Source: Niveibacterium sp. SC-1 (GTDB lineage Bacteria; Pseudomonadota; Gammaproteobacteria; Burkholderiales; Rhodocyclaceae). Taken from it: a DNA stretch of 64,000 bases. The first letter of the stretch is position 1. The number at the start of each line of letters is the position of its first letter. The notes beneath the pieces are model-generated. The model ran no database searches. It saw nothing but the letters and a program-made list of their open reading frames with translations, and was not told where the DNA came from. The DNA is taken from assembly GCF_038235435.1 (NCBI RefSeq), contig NZ_CP151275.1, positions 5,084,001 to 5,148,000 of the forward strand, read 5' to 3'. The position numbers were made by a program, and so were the translations under genes. This document shows positions 9,230 to 17,908 of the stretch, in pieces.

Positions 9230-10595
9230 GGCCTCGTTCCTTTTCCGACGGCAGGCCCGCGGCGCGGTAGTGACCGTCCAACCAGACGTCCAGAGCCTCG
9301 ACCGACATCGGGCGGGCCCGCAGGAAGCCTTGGATTGCATCGACGCCGGCTTCGAAAAGCGCCTCACGCTGGCCTTCGGTCTCTACCCCTTCGGCCACTA
9401 CCACCATGCCCAGCTCACGCCCCATCTGCGCGGCGGCGCGCACCACGGCGAGCGCCCGCCGGTCTTCCGGCAGCACATGCACGAAGGCGCGATCGAGCTT
9501 GAGCTTCTGCGCCGGAATGTCCTTGAGCGTGGCGAGGCTCGAATAGCCCGTGCCGAAGTCGTCGATGGCGAGCGTCACGCCGGCCTCGCGGGCGGCGCGC
9601 AGGTTCCCCTGCACCACGTCGGACATGTCCATGAAGAGCGACTCGGTCAGCTCCAGCTCTAGCAAGTTGGGCGCCACGTTGGCGCAGAGCAGGGCCGCAT
9701 GCATGGCCTGCGCGAACTGCGGCGACGTGAGCTGGGCGCGCGAGACATTCACCGCAACCTTGACCGGTCGGCCGGCATTGGCGAGGCGCCGCGCCTGCAT
9801 GCCCGCGTTGAGCAGGCTCCATTCGCCCAGGCGCACGATGAGCCCGGTCTTCTCCGCGACCGGGATGAAGCGGGCCGGCGTGAGGCCCACGCCCTCGGTC
9901 GAGCAGCGCATCAGGGCTTCGACCGCCTCGACGCTCTCGTCGGCGCGCAGGACCGGCTGGTAGTGCAGCGAGAGGCCGCCCGATTCGAGCGCGGCATGCA
10001 AGAGGTTCTCGACCTCCAGCTCCTCGCGCGCCAGGCGCACGCCCAGGCGTCCGGGCGCGGGCTCGTCACCCGCGAGCACGAGGCGATCGCCGCCCTGGCG
10101 CTTGGCTTCGGCCTTGGCGCGCTCGGCGCGCTCGATCATGGAGAGCGGATCTTCCTGGCGTTCCAGCATCGCCAGGCCCAGGCTCGCCGTCGGATGCAAA
10201 CGCAGGCTGCCCAGCTCGATCGGCTGGCGCAGCGCGGCGAGGATGCGCCCGGCCGCGGCTTGCGCGGTCGCGAGGTCGCGCCCGGGCAAGAGGATCAGGA
10301 ATTCATCGCCGCCCATGCGGCCGGCGGAAAAAGGTTCGGCGAGCTGGTCGCGCAGACGCGCGGCAATGCGCGCGATGACCGCGTCGCCGCCCAGGTGCCC
10401 GAAGGAATCGTTGACCGTGCGGAACCGGTCGATGTCCAGCCACAGCGCGGCCAGCGGCGAGTGGTCGGTGCGGCAGCTCGCCGCATTGTTCAGGAGCGCC
10501 TCCAGGGCGGCGGTACGGCCGAGGAATCCGGTAAGCGCGTCGCGGTACATGGTCGTCAGCCGACCCGGACGGCGGATACCGTCCTCGCGGAACAC
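9222..10595 (-). CDS. Bifunctional GGDEF-EAL c-di-GMP enzyme
   Basis: 457 residues from a GTG start; an ATG at 10550 (residue 16) is equally credible because no clear ribosome site marks either. The GGDEF domain (about 17-170) keeps GGDEF at 95-99 and the DIDRFRTVNDSFGH metal/nucleotide segment, so cyclase activity is possible. The EAL domain (about 195-440) keeps EAL at 226-228, AVNVSRAQL, ELELTES, DDFGTGYSS at 345-353, LKLDRAF and AEGVET, so phosphodiesterase residues are also intact. There is no transmembrane or sensor domain, so the protein is cytosolic. Its stop codon overlaps the HDOD start. Confidence 0.93.
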   Translation of the reverse strand: MFREDGIRRPGRLTTMYRDALTGFLGRTAALEALLNNAASCRTDHSPLAALWLDIDRFRTVNDSFGHLGGDAVIARIAARLRDQLAEPFSAGRMGGDEFLILLPGRDLATAQAAAGRILAALRQPIELGSLRLHPTASLGLAMLERQEDPLSMIERAERAKAEAKRQGGDRLVLAGDEPAPGRLGVRLAREELEVENLLHAALESGGLSLHYQPVLRADESVEAVEALMRCSTEGVGLTPARFIPVAEKTGLIVRLGEWSLLNAGMQARRLANAGRPVKVAVNVSRAQLTSPQFAQAMHAALLCANVAPNLLELELTESLFMDMSDVVQGNLRAAREAGVTLAIDDFGTGYSSLATLKDIPAQKLKLDRAFVHVLPEDRRALAVVRAAAQMGRELGMVVVAEGVETEGQREALFEAGVDAIQGFLRARPMSVEALDVWLDGHYRAAGLPSEKERGHG

Positions 10596-10822
10596 GGGAA
10601 GGGCGCCGCCCTCTGCGGGGCGGATCGGGTGTGCAACATGGTCGGGGCTGGGCGCTTTGCGGGGGTTGCGTGTCTAGTGGTGTTTTCGGCATCGCGCGGC
10701 CGAGCTTGAGTGCAGTGCAGCACCGCACATCGGCGACCGACAGCCTTGCCGCGGGCGCGGTGGCATGCCGTAGCCGCCGGGCGAGCGCCTGCGGGGCATC
10801 CGCGATCCGCTAAAATCTCCCG

Positions 10823-11833
10823 ATGAATCACGTACTTGAACCGGTCTCCCTGCCGCCGCGTCGCCTCGCGGTCGCGCCCATGCTGGACTGGACCGACCGT
10901 CACTGCCGCTCCTTCCACCGGCTGCTCGCGCCCCACGCCTGGCTCTACACCGAGATGGTCACGACCGGCGCCCTGCTCCACGGCGACGTACCGCGCCATC
11001 TGCGCTTTTCCACCGACGAGCATCCGGTCGCCCTGCAGCTGGGTGGCTCCGAGCCGGCGGCGCTGGCCGCCTGCGCGCGGCTCGCCCAGGAATGGGGTTA
11101 CGACGAGGTGAACCTCAACTGCGGCTGCCCCTCGGAGCGTGTCCAGAACGGGGCCTTCGGCGCCTGCCTGATGAACGAGTCCGCGCTGGTGCGCGACTGC
11201 ATCGCGGCCATGCAGGATGTCGTCACCCTGCCGGTGACGATCAAGCACCGGATCGGGATCGACAAGATCGAGGACTACGCCTTCGTGCGCGACTTCGTCG
11301 GCGAAGTGGCACGGGGCGGTTGCCGCACCTTCATCGTGCATGCCCGCAATGCCTGGCTCAAGGGCCTCTCGCCCAAGGAGAACCGCGAGATCCCGCCCCT
11401 GCGCTACGAGTTTGCGCATCGTCTGAAGCAGGACTTCCCGGACTTCGAGATCCTCGTCAATGGCGGGCTCTCCTCCACCGAGCAGATCGAAGTCCAGCTC
11501 GGACATGTGGATGGCGTGATGATCGGCCGTGAAGCCTATCAGAACCCCTGGGCGCTCACCGAGTGGGAACGGCGTTTCTTCAATGCGGGCTGGGCGCCGG
11601 AGCGCGCTGCCGTGATCGAAGCACTGATCGAGTATTGTGCGCGCGAGAAGGCGGCCCACGGCACCACGGTGCGTGCGGTCGTCCGCCATGTGCTGGGCCT
11701 CGCCAATGGCCTGCCCGGCGCCCGCGCCTTCCGCCGCATCCTGAGCGACCCGCAGGCCCTGCGCGCGGACGATCCCGAGATCCTGCGGCGCGCCTGGGCC
11801 GAGGTCGGCCGCGAGGAAGTACGTGTCGCCTGA
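10823..11833 (+). CDS. dusA: tRNA-dihydrouridine synthase A
   Basis: 336 residues, normal for DusA, which uses FMN and NADPH to reduce uridines 20/20a in the tRNA D-loop. An N-terminal TIM barrel starts with RLAVAPMLDWTD. The catalytic Cys102 lies in NLNCGCPSERVQ, followed by GAFGACLM. Downstream blocks TIKHRIGID, FIVHARNAWLKGLSPKENR and VNGGLSS bind FMN and tRNA and separate DusA from DusB/C. It diverges from the GGDEF-EAL gene across 227 bp and precedes the DUF971 and ubiE genes. Confidence 0.95.
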   Translation: MNHVLEPVSLPPRRLAVAPMLDWTDRHCRSFHRLLAPHAWLYTEMVTTGALLHGDVPRHLRFSTDEHPVALQLGGSEPAALAACARLAQEWGYDEVNLNCGCPSERVQNGAFGACLMNESALVRDCIAAMQDVVTLPVTIKHRIGIDKIEDYAFVRDFVGEVARGGCRTFIVHARNAWLKGLSPKENREIPPLRYEFAHRLKQDFPDFEILVNGGLSSTEQIEVQLGHVDGVMIGREAYQNPWALTEWERRFFNAGWAPERAAVIEALIEYCAREKAAHGTTVRAVVRHVLGLANGLPGARAFRRILSDPQALRADDPEILRRAWAEVGREEVRVA

Positions 11834-11920
11834 GGTGTCCGGTCAAAGGCGGCGCAAGCCCTTTGGGTTAAGATCGGCGACCGTTTGCGCGGTCCCATTG
11901 CGCGGTCCGTTTTGTGGTCC

Positions 11921-12340
11921 ATGAGCATGCCAGGCCTGACTTCCGACACTCCCTTCCCGACCGACATCCGCGTGCACCAGAAGTCGCGCCTGCTGGAGAT
12001 CAGCTTCTCCGACGGCCGCCGCTTCGAATTGCCCTTCGAGTTCCTGCGCGTCTATTCGCCTTCGGCGGAAGTGCGCGGGCACGGCGTCGGCCAGGAGGTG
12101 CTGCAGACCGGCAAGCGCGAGGTCATGCTCACCGGCGTCGAACCGGTTGGCCACTACGCGGTGCGTCTGGTGTTCTCGGACGGGCACGACAGCGGCCTGT
12201 ATTCCTGGGATCACCTGCTGACGCTGGGCGAACAGCAGGAAAGCCTCTGGGCGGACTATCTGAAGCGCCTGGCCGAGGCCAGCGCCAGCCGCGATGTAGA
12301 AACCCCGGCCCCGCGCAGCGGCGGCTGCAGCAAGCACTGA
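11921..12340 (+). CDS. DUF971-domain protein upstream of ubiE
   Basis: 139 residues from ATG 11921; ATG 11927 is an alternative. The protein is a DUF971 domain ([31 protein letters not shown], cut short here as the family core, then [21 protein letters not shown]). The fold matches the N-terminal domain of gamma-butyrobetaine hydroxylases and related iron-sulfur assembly proteins. The C-terminal tail (RSGGCSKH) carries a Cys. It lies 22 bp before ubiE, an arrangement common in betaproteobacteria; its role is unproven. Confidence 0.85.
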   Translation: MSMPGLTSDTPFPTDIRVHQKSRLLEISFSDGRRFELPFEFLRVYSPSAEVRGHGVGQEVLQTGKREVMLTGVEPVGHYAVRLVFSDGHDSGLYSWDHLLTLGEQQESLWADYLKRLAEASASRDVETPAPRSGGCSKH

Positions 12341-12362
12341 GTCAGCGAGAGGACCAAGGGCG

Positions 12363-13100
12363 ATGGAAGAGAAGACGACCCACTTCGGCTACGAGACCGT
12401 CGCCGAGAGCGACAAGGCGCGCAAGGTTGCCGGCGTCTTCACCTCGGTGGCGCAGAAGTACGACGTGATGAACGACCTCATGTCCTTCGGCATGCATCGG
12501 CTGTGGAAGAAGTTCACCATCGATATCGCCAATGTGCGTCCCGGCGAACGGGTACTCGACGTCGCCGGCGGCACCGCGGATCTCTCGCTCGCCTTCGCGA
12601 AGAAGGTCGGGCCCCGCGGCGCGGTGTGGCTGACCGACATCAACCACGCGATGCTCGCCGTGGGGCGCGACCGTGTGCTCGACAAGGGCATGGCGCTGCC
12701 GACCGCGCAATGCGACGCGGAGCACCTGCCCTTCGCCACGGACAGCTTCGACCTCGTCACCGTGGCCTTCGGCCTGCGCAACATGACGCACAAGGACGCC
12801 GCCCTGGCGGAGATGCGCCGCGTGCTGCGCCCGGGCGGCCGCCTGCTGGTGCTGGAGTTCTCGCAGATCTGGAAGCCGCTCGCGCCGGCCTATGATCTTT
12901 ACTCCTTCAAGCTCCTGCCCTGGATGGGCCAGAAGGTCGCGCAGGACGCCGACAGCTATCGCTACCTCGCCGAATCGATCCGCATGCATCCAGACCAGGA
13001 AACACTCGCCGAGATGATGCGCGGCGCGGGTCTGGCGCGGGTCGAGTATTTCAATCTCGCCGCAGGCGCGGTCGCCCTGCACCGCGGCTACAAGCTCTGA
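12363..13100 (+). CDS. ubiE: Ubiquinone/menaquinone C-methyltransferase UbiE
   Basis: 245 residues. It is the SAM-dependent methylase that adds the C2 methyl of ubiquinone (and methylates demethylmenaquinone where present). The SAM-binding motif I is [12 protein letters not shown] (about residues 61-72), and the family signatures [17 protein letters not shown] and FGLRNMTHK are clear. A GAGAGGACCAAGGG ribosome region precedes the ATG. It is second in a DUF971-ubiE pair. The usual downstream ubiJ-ubiB are not here: a terminator follows directly. Confidence 0.95.
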   Translation: MEEKTTHFGYETVAESDKARKVAGVFTSVAQKYDVMNDLMSFGMHRLWKKFTIDIANVRPGERVLDVAGGTADLSLAFAKKVGPRGAVWLTDINHAMLAVGRDRVLDKGMALPTAQCDAEHLPFATDSFDLVTVAFGLRNMTHKDAALAEMRRVLRPGGRLLVLEFSQIWKPLAPAYDLYSFKLLPWMGQKVAQDADSYRYLAESIRMHPDQETLAEMMRGAGLARVEYFNLAAGAVALHRGYKL

Positions 13101-13153
13101 ACGGGCAAGCGCCGCCGATCGGCGTGGCCTTGGAGCAAAGAAAACAGCAAAGG

Positions 13154-13179
13154 AAACGGGCGCCAAAGGCGCCCGTTTT
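13154..13179. terminator. Bidirectional terminator between ubiE and hemP
   Basis: Perfect 11-bp inverted repeat (AAACGGGCGCC / GGCGCCCGTTT) with an AAA loop, followed by a further T on the plus strand and A/T-rich flanks. It sits between convergent ubiE and hemP and directly abuts the hemP stop codon, so it probably serves both. Confidence 0.88.
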
Positions 13180-13373
13180 CATTTCGTGAGAATCAGCTTG
13201 CCGGCGCGGGTGCGCTGCAGGCGGTAGTGCTCGCCCTCATGCTCGATCAGCACTTCGCGCGCGTTGCCCAGCAGGCTGATGCTGCTCACGACGCGCGGAC
13301 CAGCCCCCGGAAAAACAAGGCCCGCGTCCGTTCCCGGTGCGGGCGTTGCCTCTTCCTGGAGGGGCGGCTTCAT
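13179..13373 (-). CDS. hemP: Hemin uptake protein HemP
   Basis: 64 residues. The C-terminal half matches HemP/HmuP: a SISLLGNAREVLIEHEGEHY segment and the terminal LQRTRAGKLILTK. HemP is a small cytosolic protein needed for haem uptake, in some species acting as a regulator of the haem receptor gene. Its ATG overlaps the exbD stop (ATGA), so it is the last, translationally coupled gene of the tonB-exbB-exbD operon. No haem receptor gene is visible nearby. Confidence 0.88.
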   Translation of the reverse strand: MKPPLQEEATPAPGTDAGLVFPGAGPRVVSSISLLGNAREVLIEHEGEHYRLQRTRAGKLILTK

Positions 13374-13795
13374 GGCGTCGCCGCGGAGGGGTCGGTGACG
13401 AAGCCGATCTTCTGCACCCCGGCACGGGCCGCGGCCGACATCACCTCGGCCACGCGCTGGTAGGGCGTGGTGGCGTCGGCGCGCAGCTGCAGATCGGGTT
13501 GCGGATCCTGTTGCGCGATCTCGGCCAGATGCTTGTCTAGCGCCGCCGGATCCACCGGCTCGGCGTTCCAGAAGGCCTGGCCCTTGTCATTGATCGAGAC
13601 CTGGATGGCCTTGGGCTTGATTTCCAGCGGTGCGCTGGAAGCCTTGGGCAGGTTGACCTTGACCGCGTCGGACATGAGCGGCGCGGTGACCAGGAAGATC
13701 ACCAGCAGCACCATCATCACGTCGACCAGCGGCACGATGTTGATTTCCGACATCGGGGCGGCATTGGCGCCCGAACCGAAGCTGCCGAACGCCAT
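13370..13795 (-). CDS. exbD: ExbD/TolR-family energy transducer
   Basis: 141 residues with one N-terminal transmembrane helix (about 22-42) preceded by MSEINIVPLVDVMMVLLVIF. The Asp in LVDVMMVLL is the conserved proton-pathway residue. The rest is a periplasmic domain. With ExbB it forms the proton-driven motor that energises TonB for iron and haem transport across the outer membrane. Operon placement beside tonB and hemP favours ExbD over TolR. Confidence 0.92.
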   Translation of the reverse strand: MAFGSFGSGANAAPMSEINIVPLVDVMMVLLVIFLVTAPLMSDAVKVNLPKASSAPLEIKPKAIQVSINDKGQAFWNAEPVDPAALDKHLAEIAQQDPQPDLQLRADATTPYQRVAEVMSAAARAGVQKIGFVTDPSAATP

Positions 13796-13796
13796 C

Positions 13797-14546
13797 TCAG
13801 TGGCCTCCGTTCACCGCGCGGGGCGAATGGCCACCGATCGCAGTCACCTCGGCGCCATCGACCAGACGCGAACCGGTGGAAAGGAAGGCGAAGAGGTCGT
13901 GGGCGAAGGAGTCCAGGCGCGCCAGCAGCACGCGGTTGCCACGCACCAGGAAGTTGTAGCCGAGCACCGCGGGCAGCGCGACCGCCAGGCCGATGCCGGT
14001 CATGATCAGGGCTTCACCCACGGGGCCGGCGACCTTGTCGAGGCTCGCGCTGCCGGCCATGCCGATGGCCGTGAGCGCATGGTAGATGCCCCACACCGTG
14101 CCGAAGAGACCGACGAAGGGCGCGGTACTGCCCACCGAGGCGAGGAAGGTGAGGCCGGATTCGAGGCTCGCGGTCTCCTCGTCGATCACGCGGCGCATCG
14201 AACGGGTGAGGAAGTCGCTGGCCGAACCGGCGTCGTCCAGGCGCTCGCCACGGTGCTTCTGGTGGTGGCGGGTGGCGACGAGCGCGTGGTAGGTGAGGTG
14301 CGAGAAGGGCTCTTCGGGATGGTGTTCATCCAGGTGACGCGCGACGCGGTCGAGCGAGTCGGCGTTCCAGAACATGTCGAGGAACTGCTTGCTGCGGCGA
14401 CGCAGGCGCCAGGCCACGAAGGACTTGGCGAGGATCAGGTACCAGGTCACCAGGGACATGATCACCATGGCGGCGAAGATCGCCGTCGCGACGCCGTCGG
14501 CGTTCTGCAGGAAGTGGGCGAAGCCCAGGGCTTGGGGGTTTTCCAT
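13797..14546 (-). CDS. exbB: ExbB/TolQ-family proton channel
   Basis: 249 residues with three transmembrane helices: about 20-40, 145-170 and 185-205. The MotA/TolQ/ExbB core is TFLASVGSTAPFVGLFGTVWG and ALIMTGIGLAVALPAVLGYN. It partners ExbD in the inner-membrane motor. One base separates its stop from the exbD start, and 11 bp separate it from tonB. Confidence 0.93.
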   Translation of the reverse strand: MENPQALGFAHFLQNADGVATAIFAAMVIMSLVTWYLILAKSFVAWRLRRRSKQFLDMFWNADSLDRVARHLDEHHPEEPFSHLTYHALVATRHHQKHRGERLDDAGSASDFLTRSMRRVIDEETASLESGLTFLASVGSTAPFVGLFGTVWGIYHALTAIGMAGSASLDKVAGPVGEALIMTGIGLAVALPAVLGYNFLVRGNRVLLARLDSFAHDLFAFLSTGSRLVDGAEVTAIGGHSPRAVNGGH

Positions 14547-14557
14547 GGTGATGAAAC

Positions 14558-15232
14558 TCAGTCGTTCAGGGTGAAATTGACAGGAACCTTGACCGTCGCG
14601 GCGACGGTCTGGCTACCCAGCTTCGCCGGCACGAAACGCCATTTCCGGACCGCGTCGACCGCGGCCTTGTCCAGGCGCGGAAAGCCGCTGCTGGTCAGGA
14701 GATCCACCGTTTCCGCATGGCCTTCGGGCGAGACCCGCACGCGCAGCATGACCTTGCCCTGTTCGCCCATGCGTTTGGAGATCGCGGGGTAGGTGACGCT
14801 GTTTTCCAGGTAGGCGGCGTCGAAGATCGGCTGGCTGGGTTCGGCGGTCGCCGCGGCGGGCGCGGGCGTCGGGGCGGGCGGCGGCGCGGCGACGGTAGCC
14901 GCCACCGGTGCCGGGGTATTCACGGCCTCGGGTATCGCGAGCGTCTGCACCGGATCGGGCTTCGCCGTGCTCGGCGTGGTTGTGGGCGTCGGGCGGGGCC
15001 GCGGCGGGGGCGGCGTTTTCGGTGGGGGTGTCTTGGGTTGCGGCGTGACGGGCTTCTCCGGCTCCTGGATCACCCGCGCCGGCGTGGTGAGGCTCACCGT
15101 GATGACCTGTTCCTCAGGCGTGGGCGGTGCGGGCTGCGGCTGGAAGTGGATCACCGCGGCGATCACGCCAACGTGCAGGCCAACGACGACCAGACCCAGC
15201 AGGGCGCGGTCGAGGATGCGCGGGTCATCCAT
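14558..15232 (-). CDS. tonB: TonB energy-transducing protein
   Basis: 224 residues from the ATG at 15232; the frame stays open to a GTG at 15286 and neither start has a strong ribosome site. An N-terminal membrane anchor (about 12-30) is followed by a Pro-rich periplasmic spanner with repeated TPPPKTPPPP-type segments. The C-terminal TonB domain (about 140-224) has YPAISKRMGEQGKVMLRVRVSPEG and DAVRKWRFVPAK. It carries proton-motive energy to outer-membrane receptors. First gene of the tonB-exbB-exbD-hemP operon behind a Fur box. Confidence 0.93.
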   Translation of the reverse strand: MDDPRILDRALLGLVVVGLHVGVIAAVIHFQPQPAPPTPEEQVITVSLTTPARVIQEPEKPVTPQPKTPPPKTPPPPRPRPTPTTTPSTAKPDPVQTLAIPEAVNTPAPVAATVAAPPPAPTPAPAAATAEPSQPIFDAAYLENSVTYPAISKRMGEQGKVMLRVRVSPEGHAETVDLLTSSGFPRLDKAAVDAVRKWRFVPAKLGSQTVAATVKVPVNFTLND

Positions 15233-15327
15233 GGGAGAGAGCGGAAAGGCGGCAGCAGGCACGGCGGCTCGAGGCGAAGGCCGCACAAAGGCACGGCCGT
15301 TGGGATTCCGGGGGTAGTTGATTTTGT

Positions 15328-15352
15328 ATGAGAACCATTCTCATTGTCAATA
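15328..15352. promoter_or_regulatory. Fur box upstream of tonB
   Basis: The segment contains TGAGAACCATTCTCA (15330-15344), a 6-bp inverted repeat around CCA, extended on the right by TTGTCAATA. On the tonB strand it reads AATGAGAATGGTTCTCAT, very close to Fur-box half-sites of the GATAAT/GAGAAT type. It lies about 100 bp upstream of the tonB start and is where iron-bound Fur would repress the operon. Confidence 0.85.
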
Positions 15353-15380
15353 AGTGTCCCGGTTGCACGGATGCCGCCGC

Positions 15381-15394
15381 TTGATCTTCGGCAA
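15381..15394. promoter_or_regulatory. Possible FNR/ANR-type site upstream of ubiU
   Basis: TTGATCTTCGGCAA matches the FNR consensus TTGAT-N4-ATCAA at 8 of 10 positions, with the full left half and correct TTG-N8-CAA spacing. Its centre is about 42 bp before the ubiU ATG, which would put a class II start site almost at the ATG. That geometry is awkward, so the call is tentative. Confidence 0.35.
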
Positions 15395-15429
15395 ATCCTG
15401 TACCGCGCGTGCCGCTTAGCCTTGGCGGC

Positions 15430-16446
15430 ATGCAACCCAGAACCCGTCCTCCCGAGCTTGTGTGCCCCGCCGGCAGCCTGCCTGCCCTCAAGGCGGCGGT
15501 CGACCATGGCGCCGACGCGGTCTACCTCGGTCTCAAGGACGCCACCAACGCGCGGAATTTCGCCGGCCTGAACTTCGACGTGGCCTCGGCCCGCGAAGGC
15601 ATCCGTTATGCGCAGTCGCGCGGTCGTCGCGTACTGATGGCGATCAACACCTATCCGCAGGCCGGCCAGACCAAGCAGTGGCAGACCGCGGTGGATACGG
15701 CGGCCGACTGGGGCGTCGACGCCGTGATCCTGGCCGACCTTGGCCTGATGCGTTATGCCTGTCGCACCCATCCGGGCCTCGCGCGCCATCTCTCGGTACA
15801 GGGCTCGGCGACCAACTACGAGGCGATCAATTTCTGCCGCCACCAGTTTGGTATAGCCCGCGCAGTGCTGCCGCGGGTGCTGAGCCTGTCGCAGGTCGAG
15901 CACCTGATCCAGCACGCGGAAGCGGAGATCGAGGTCTTCGGCTTCGGCAGCCTGTGCGTGATGGTGGAAGGCCGCTGCCTGCTCTCCAGCTACGCCACGG
16001 GCGAATCGCCCAACACGGCGGGCGTCTGTTCTCCAGCCAAGTCGGTGCGCTGGGAGCCCACGCCGGAAGGCATGGAGGCGCGCCTCGCCGGCGTGCTGAT
16101 CGATCGCTATGCCGCCGACGAACCTGCCGGCTATCCGACGCTCTGCAAGGGTCGCTTCGAAGTCGCCGAAGAGACGTACTACGCGCTTGAGGAGCCGACC
16201 AGCCTCAATGTCTTGGCGGTACTGCCGCAGCTCATCGAGATCGGGGTCGCGGCCGTCAAGGTCGAGGGCCGCCAGCGCAGCCCGGCCTATGTCGCCGAAG
16301 TCACCCGCACCTTGCGCGCGGCGATCGACGCGGCCTTCGCCGAGCGCCAGCGCTTCCATGTGAAGGCGAGCTGGAGCCTGCAGCTCGCCAAGCTCTCCGA
16401 AGGACAGCAGCAGACGCTGGGTGCCTACAACCGGCCCTGGAAATGA
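15430..16446 (+). CDS. ubiU: O2-independent ubiquinone biosynthesis protein UbiU (peptidase U32 family)
   Basis: 338 residues from ATG 15430; an upstream ATG at 15409 is less likely. Peptidase U32 family: PPELVCPAGSLPALKAAVDHGADAVYLG, trimmed here as the start of the core. Four Cys expected to bind a [4Fe-4S] cluster are visible in GSLCVMVEGRC, AGVCSPAK and TLCKGRF. UbiU and UbiV together replace oxygen-dependent hydroxylases in anaerobic ubiquinone synthesis. The stop overlaps the ubiV ATG (ATGA), and ubiT follows, reproducing the E. coli ubiTUV gene set as one operon. Confidence 0.9.
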   Translation: MQPRTRPPELVCPAGSLPALKAAVDHGADAVYLGLKDATNARNFAGLNFDVASAREGIRYAQSRGRRVLMAINTYPQAGQTKQWQTAVDTAADWGVDAVILADLGLMRYACRTHPGLARHLSVQGSATNYEAINFCRHQFGIARAVLPRVLSLSQVEHLIQHAEAEIEVFGFGSLCVMVEGRCLLSSYATGESPNTAGVCSPAKSVRWEPTPEGMEARLAGVLIDRYAADEPAGYPTLCKGRFEVAEETYYALEEPTSLNVLAVLPQLIEIGVAAVKVEGRQRSPAYVAEVTRTLRAAIDAAFAERQRFHVKASWSLQLAKLSEGQQQTLGAYNRPWK

Positions 16447-17360
16447 GCGATGCAAGGACACATGCGATGCACCTGACACTGGGCCCGATCCTGGGCTACT
16501 GGCCGCGCGACCAAGTCCTCGCCTTCTATCGCGACGCGGCCAACTGGCCGGTCGACACGATTTACCTCGGCGAGGTCGTCTGCTCACGCCGCCACGAGCT
16601 GCGCCTGGACGACTGGCGCGACCTCGGGCGCGAACTCGTGCTCGCGGGCAAGACCGTGGTGCTGAGCACCCAGGCGCTGCTCGAATCGGAGTCGGAACTG
16701 CGCACCCTGCGGCGCATCGTCGACAACGGCGAGTTCCTGATCGAGGCCAACGACCTCGGCGCGGTCGGCTACCTGCAGGGCCGCACCGGCTTTGTCGCCG
16801 GCCCCCATCTAAACATCTACGGCCAGGAGACCCTCGCCCTCTTCGCCGAGCTGGGCGCACGCCGCTGGGTACCCCCGATCGAAATGTCGGCGGGCCAGCT
16901 CGCCCAACTGATGGCAGCACACGATGGCGAGCTCGAAACCGAGGTCTTCGCCTGGGGCCGCCTGCCGCTCGCCTTCTCCGCCCGCTGTTTCACTGCGCGC
17001 CACTTCAACCTCAAGAAGGACGAATGCGCCTTCCGTTGCCAGGAGTTCGCCGACGGCCAGCTCCTGCGCACCCGCGAGGGCGAGCCCTTCCTCACACTCA
17101 ACGGCATACAGACCCAGTCCGCGGCGACACATTCACTGCTCGGCGAGGTCGATGCGCTGCGTGCTATGGGCGTCACGCATCTGCGGCTGAGCCCGCAATC
17201 GCAGCACATGGCCGAGGTCGTGCGCCTCTTCGCAAACGCCCTGCAAGGCGAGCGGCCAGCGTCGGACGCTGCGGCCGACCTCGTTGAAGCCGGCCTCTGC
17301 AATGGCTACTGGCATGGCCAGCCAGGCATGCGCTGGAAGACCCCCGATGCCCGTTCCTGA
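16443..17360 (+). CDS. ubiV: O2-independent ubiquinone biosynthesis protein UbiV (peptidase U32 family)
   Basis: 305 residues from the ATG overlapping the ubiU stop; ATG 16467 (MHLTLGPILGYW) is a possible alternative. A second U32 protein with TIYLGEVVCSRRHELR and, further on, SARCFTARHFNLKKDECAFRC, cut here before the last part. Those four Cys correspond to the UbiV [4Fe-4S] ligands. It forms a heterodimer with UbiU. The 3' end overlaps ubiT by 14 bp, so all three genes are translationally linked. Confidence 0.9.
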   Translation: MSDARTHAMHLTLGPILGYWPRDQVLAFYRDAANWPVDTIYLGEVVCSRRHELRLDDWRDLGRELVLAGKTVVLSTQALLESESELRTLRRIVDNGEFLIEANDLGAVGYLQGRTGFVAGPHLNIYGQETLALFAELGARRWVPPIEMSAGQLAQLMAAHDGELETEVFAWGRLPLAFSARCFTARHFNLKKDECAFRCQEFADGQLLRTREGEPFLTLNGIQTQSAATHSLLGEVDALRAMGVTHLRLSPQSQHMAEVVRLFANALQGERPASDAAADLVEAGLCNGYWHGQPGMRWKTPDARS

Positions 17361-17775
17361 TCTGCGTTTCCCCGCGGCGCTCGCGCGCCTGGTGGCCCGC
17401 CTGCCTTCCCGACCTGCCTCGCAGGCTTTCGTCACCCTGCTGAATCTCGCCCATCGCCAGGGCAGCCTCGCCGGCGAATGGGACTTCATTGGCAACCGCC
17501 AGGTGCACATCGGCGTGCTCGACCTGGGCCTGACCCTGCGCTTTGGCCACGACGGCAAGCGCTTCGTCGCAAGCAGGCAAGACGCGCCGGATATCCGCTT
17601 CGCCGCCAGCGCGGCGGACTTCCTGCGCATCACCCTGCGCGAGGAAGACCCCGACACGCTCTTCTTCCAGCGCCGCCTCGTCATCGAAGGCGACACCGAG
17701 CTCGGCCTCCAGCTCAAGAATCGCCTCGACGCCCTCGAATTGCCGCGCTTTCTGCAAAACCTTGTGGCGCGCTGA
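17347..17775 (+). CDS. ubiT: Ubiquinone biosynthesis accessory factor UbiT (SCP2 domain)
   Basis: 142 residues from ATG 17347 inside the end of ubiV. The body is an SCP2 sterol-carrier-type lipid-binding domain (DLGLTLRFGHDGKRF, PDIRFAASAADFLRITLREEDPDTLFF split around the middle, RRLVIEGDTELGLQLKN). UbiT is the anaerobic counterpart of UbiJ and is thought to bind ubiquinone intermediates. Its position after ubiUV is decisive for naming. Confidence 0.88.
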   Translation: MPVPDLRFPAALARLVARLPSRPASQAFVTLLNLAHRQGSLAGEWDFIGNRQVHIGVLDLGLTLRFGHDGKRFVASRQDAPDIRFAASAADFLRITLREEDPDTLFFQRRLVIEGDTELGLQLKNRLDALELPRFLQNLVAR

Positions 17776-17908
17776 GCTCGCGCACCGGGGTCACGTGACG
17801 CACTTCACCGACTAAACTGTCGCCGTGCCGGCACATTGCGGGACACGGTGGCGGCCCGGTGCGCGCCAGTTTCATTGGTGCGACGCCGGTCGTGGAGGCT
17901 TCTCAAGG

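Noticed and set aside
17787..17802. GTCACGTGAC palindrome after ubiT as a parS site
   Set aside because: It has the CACGTG core but lacks the GTT/AAC arms required by ParB.
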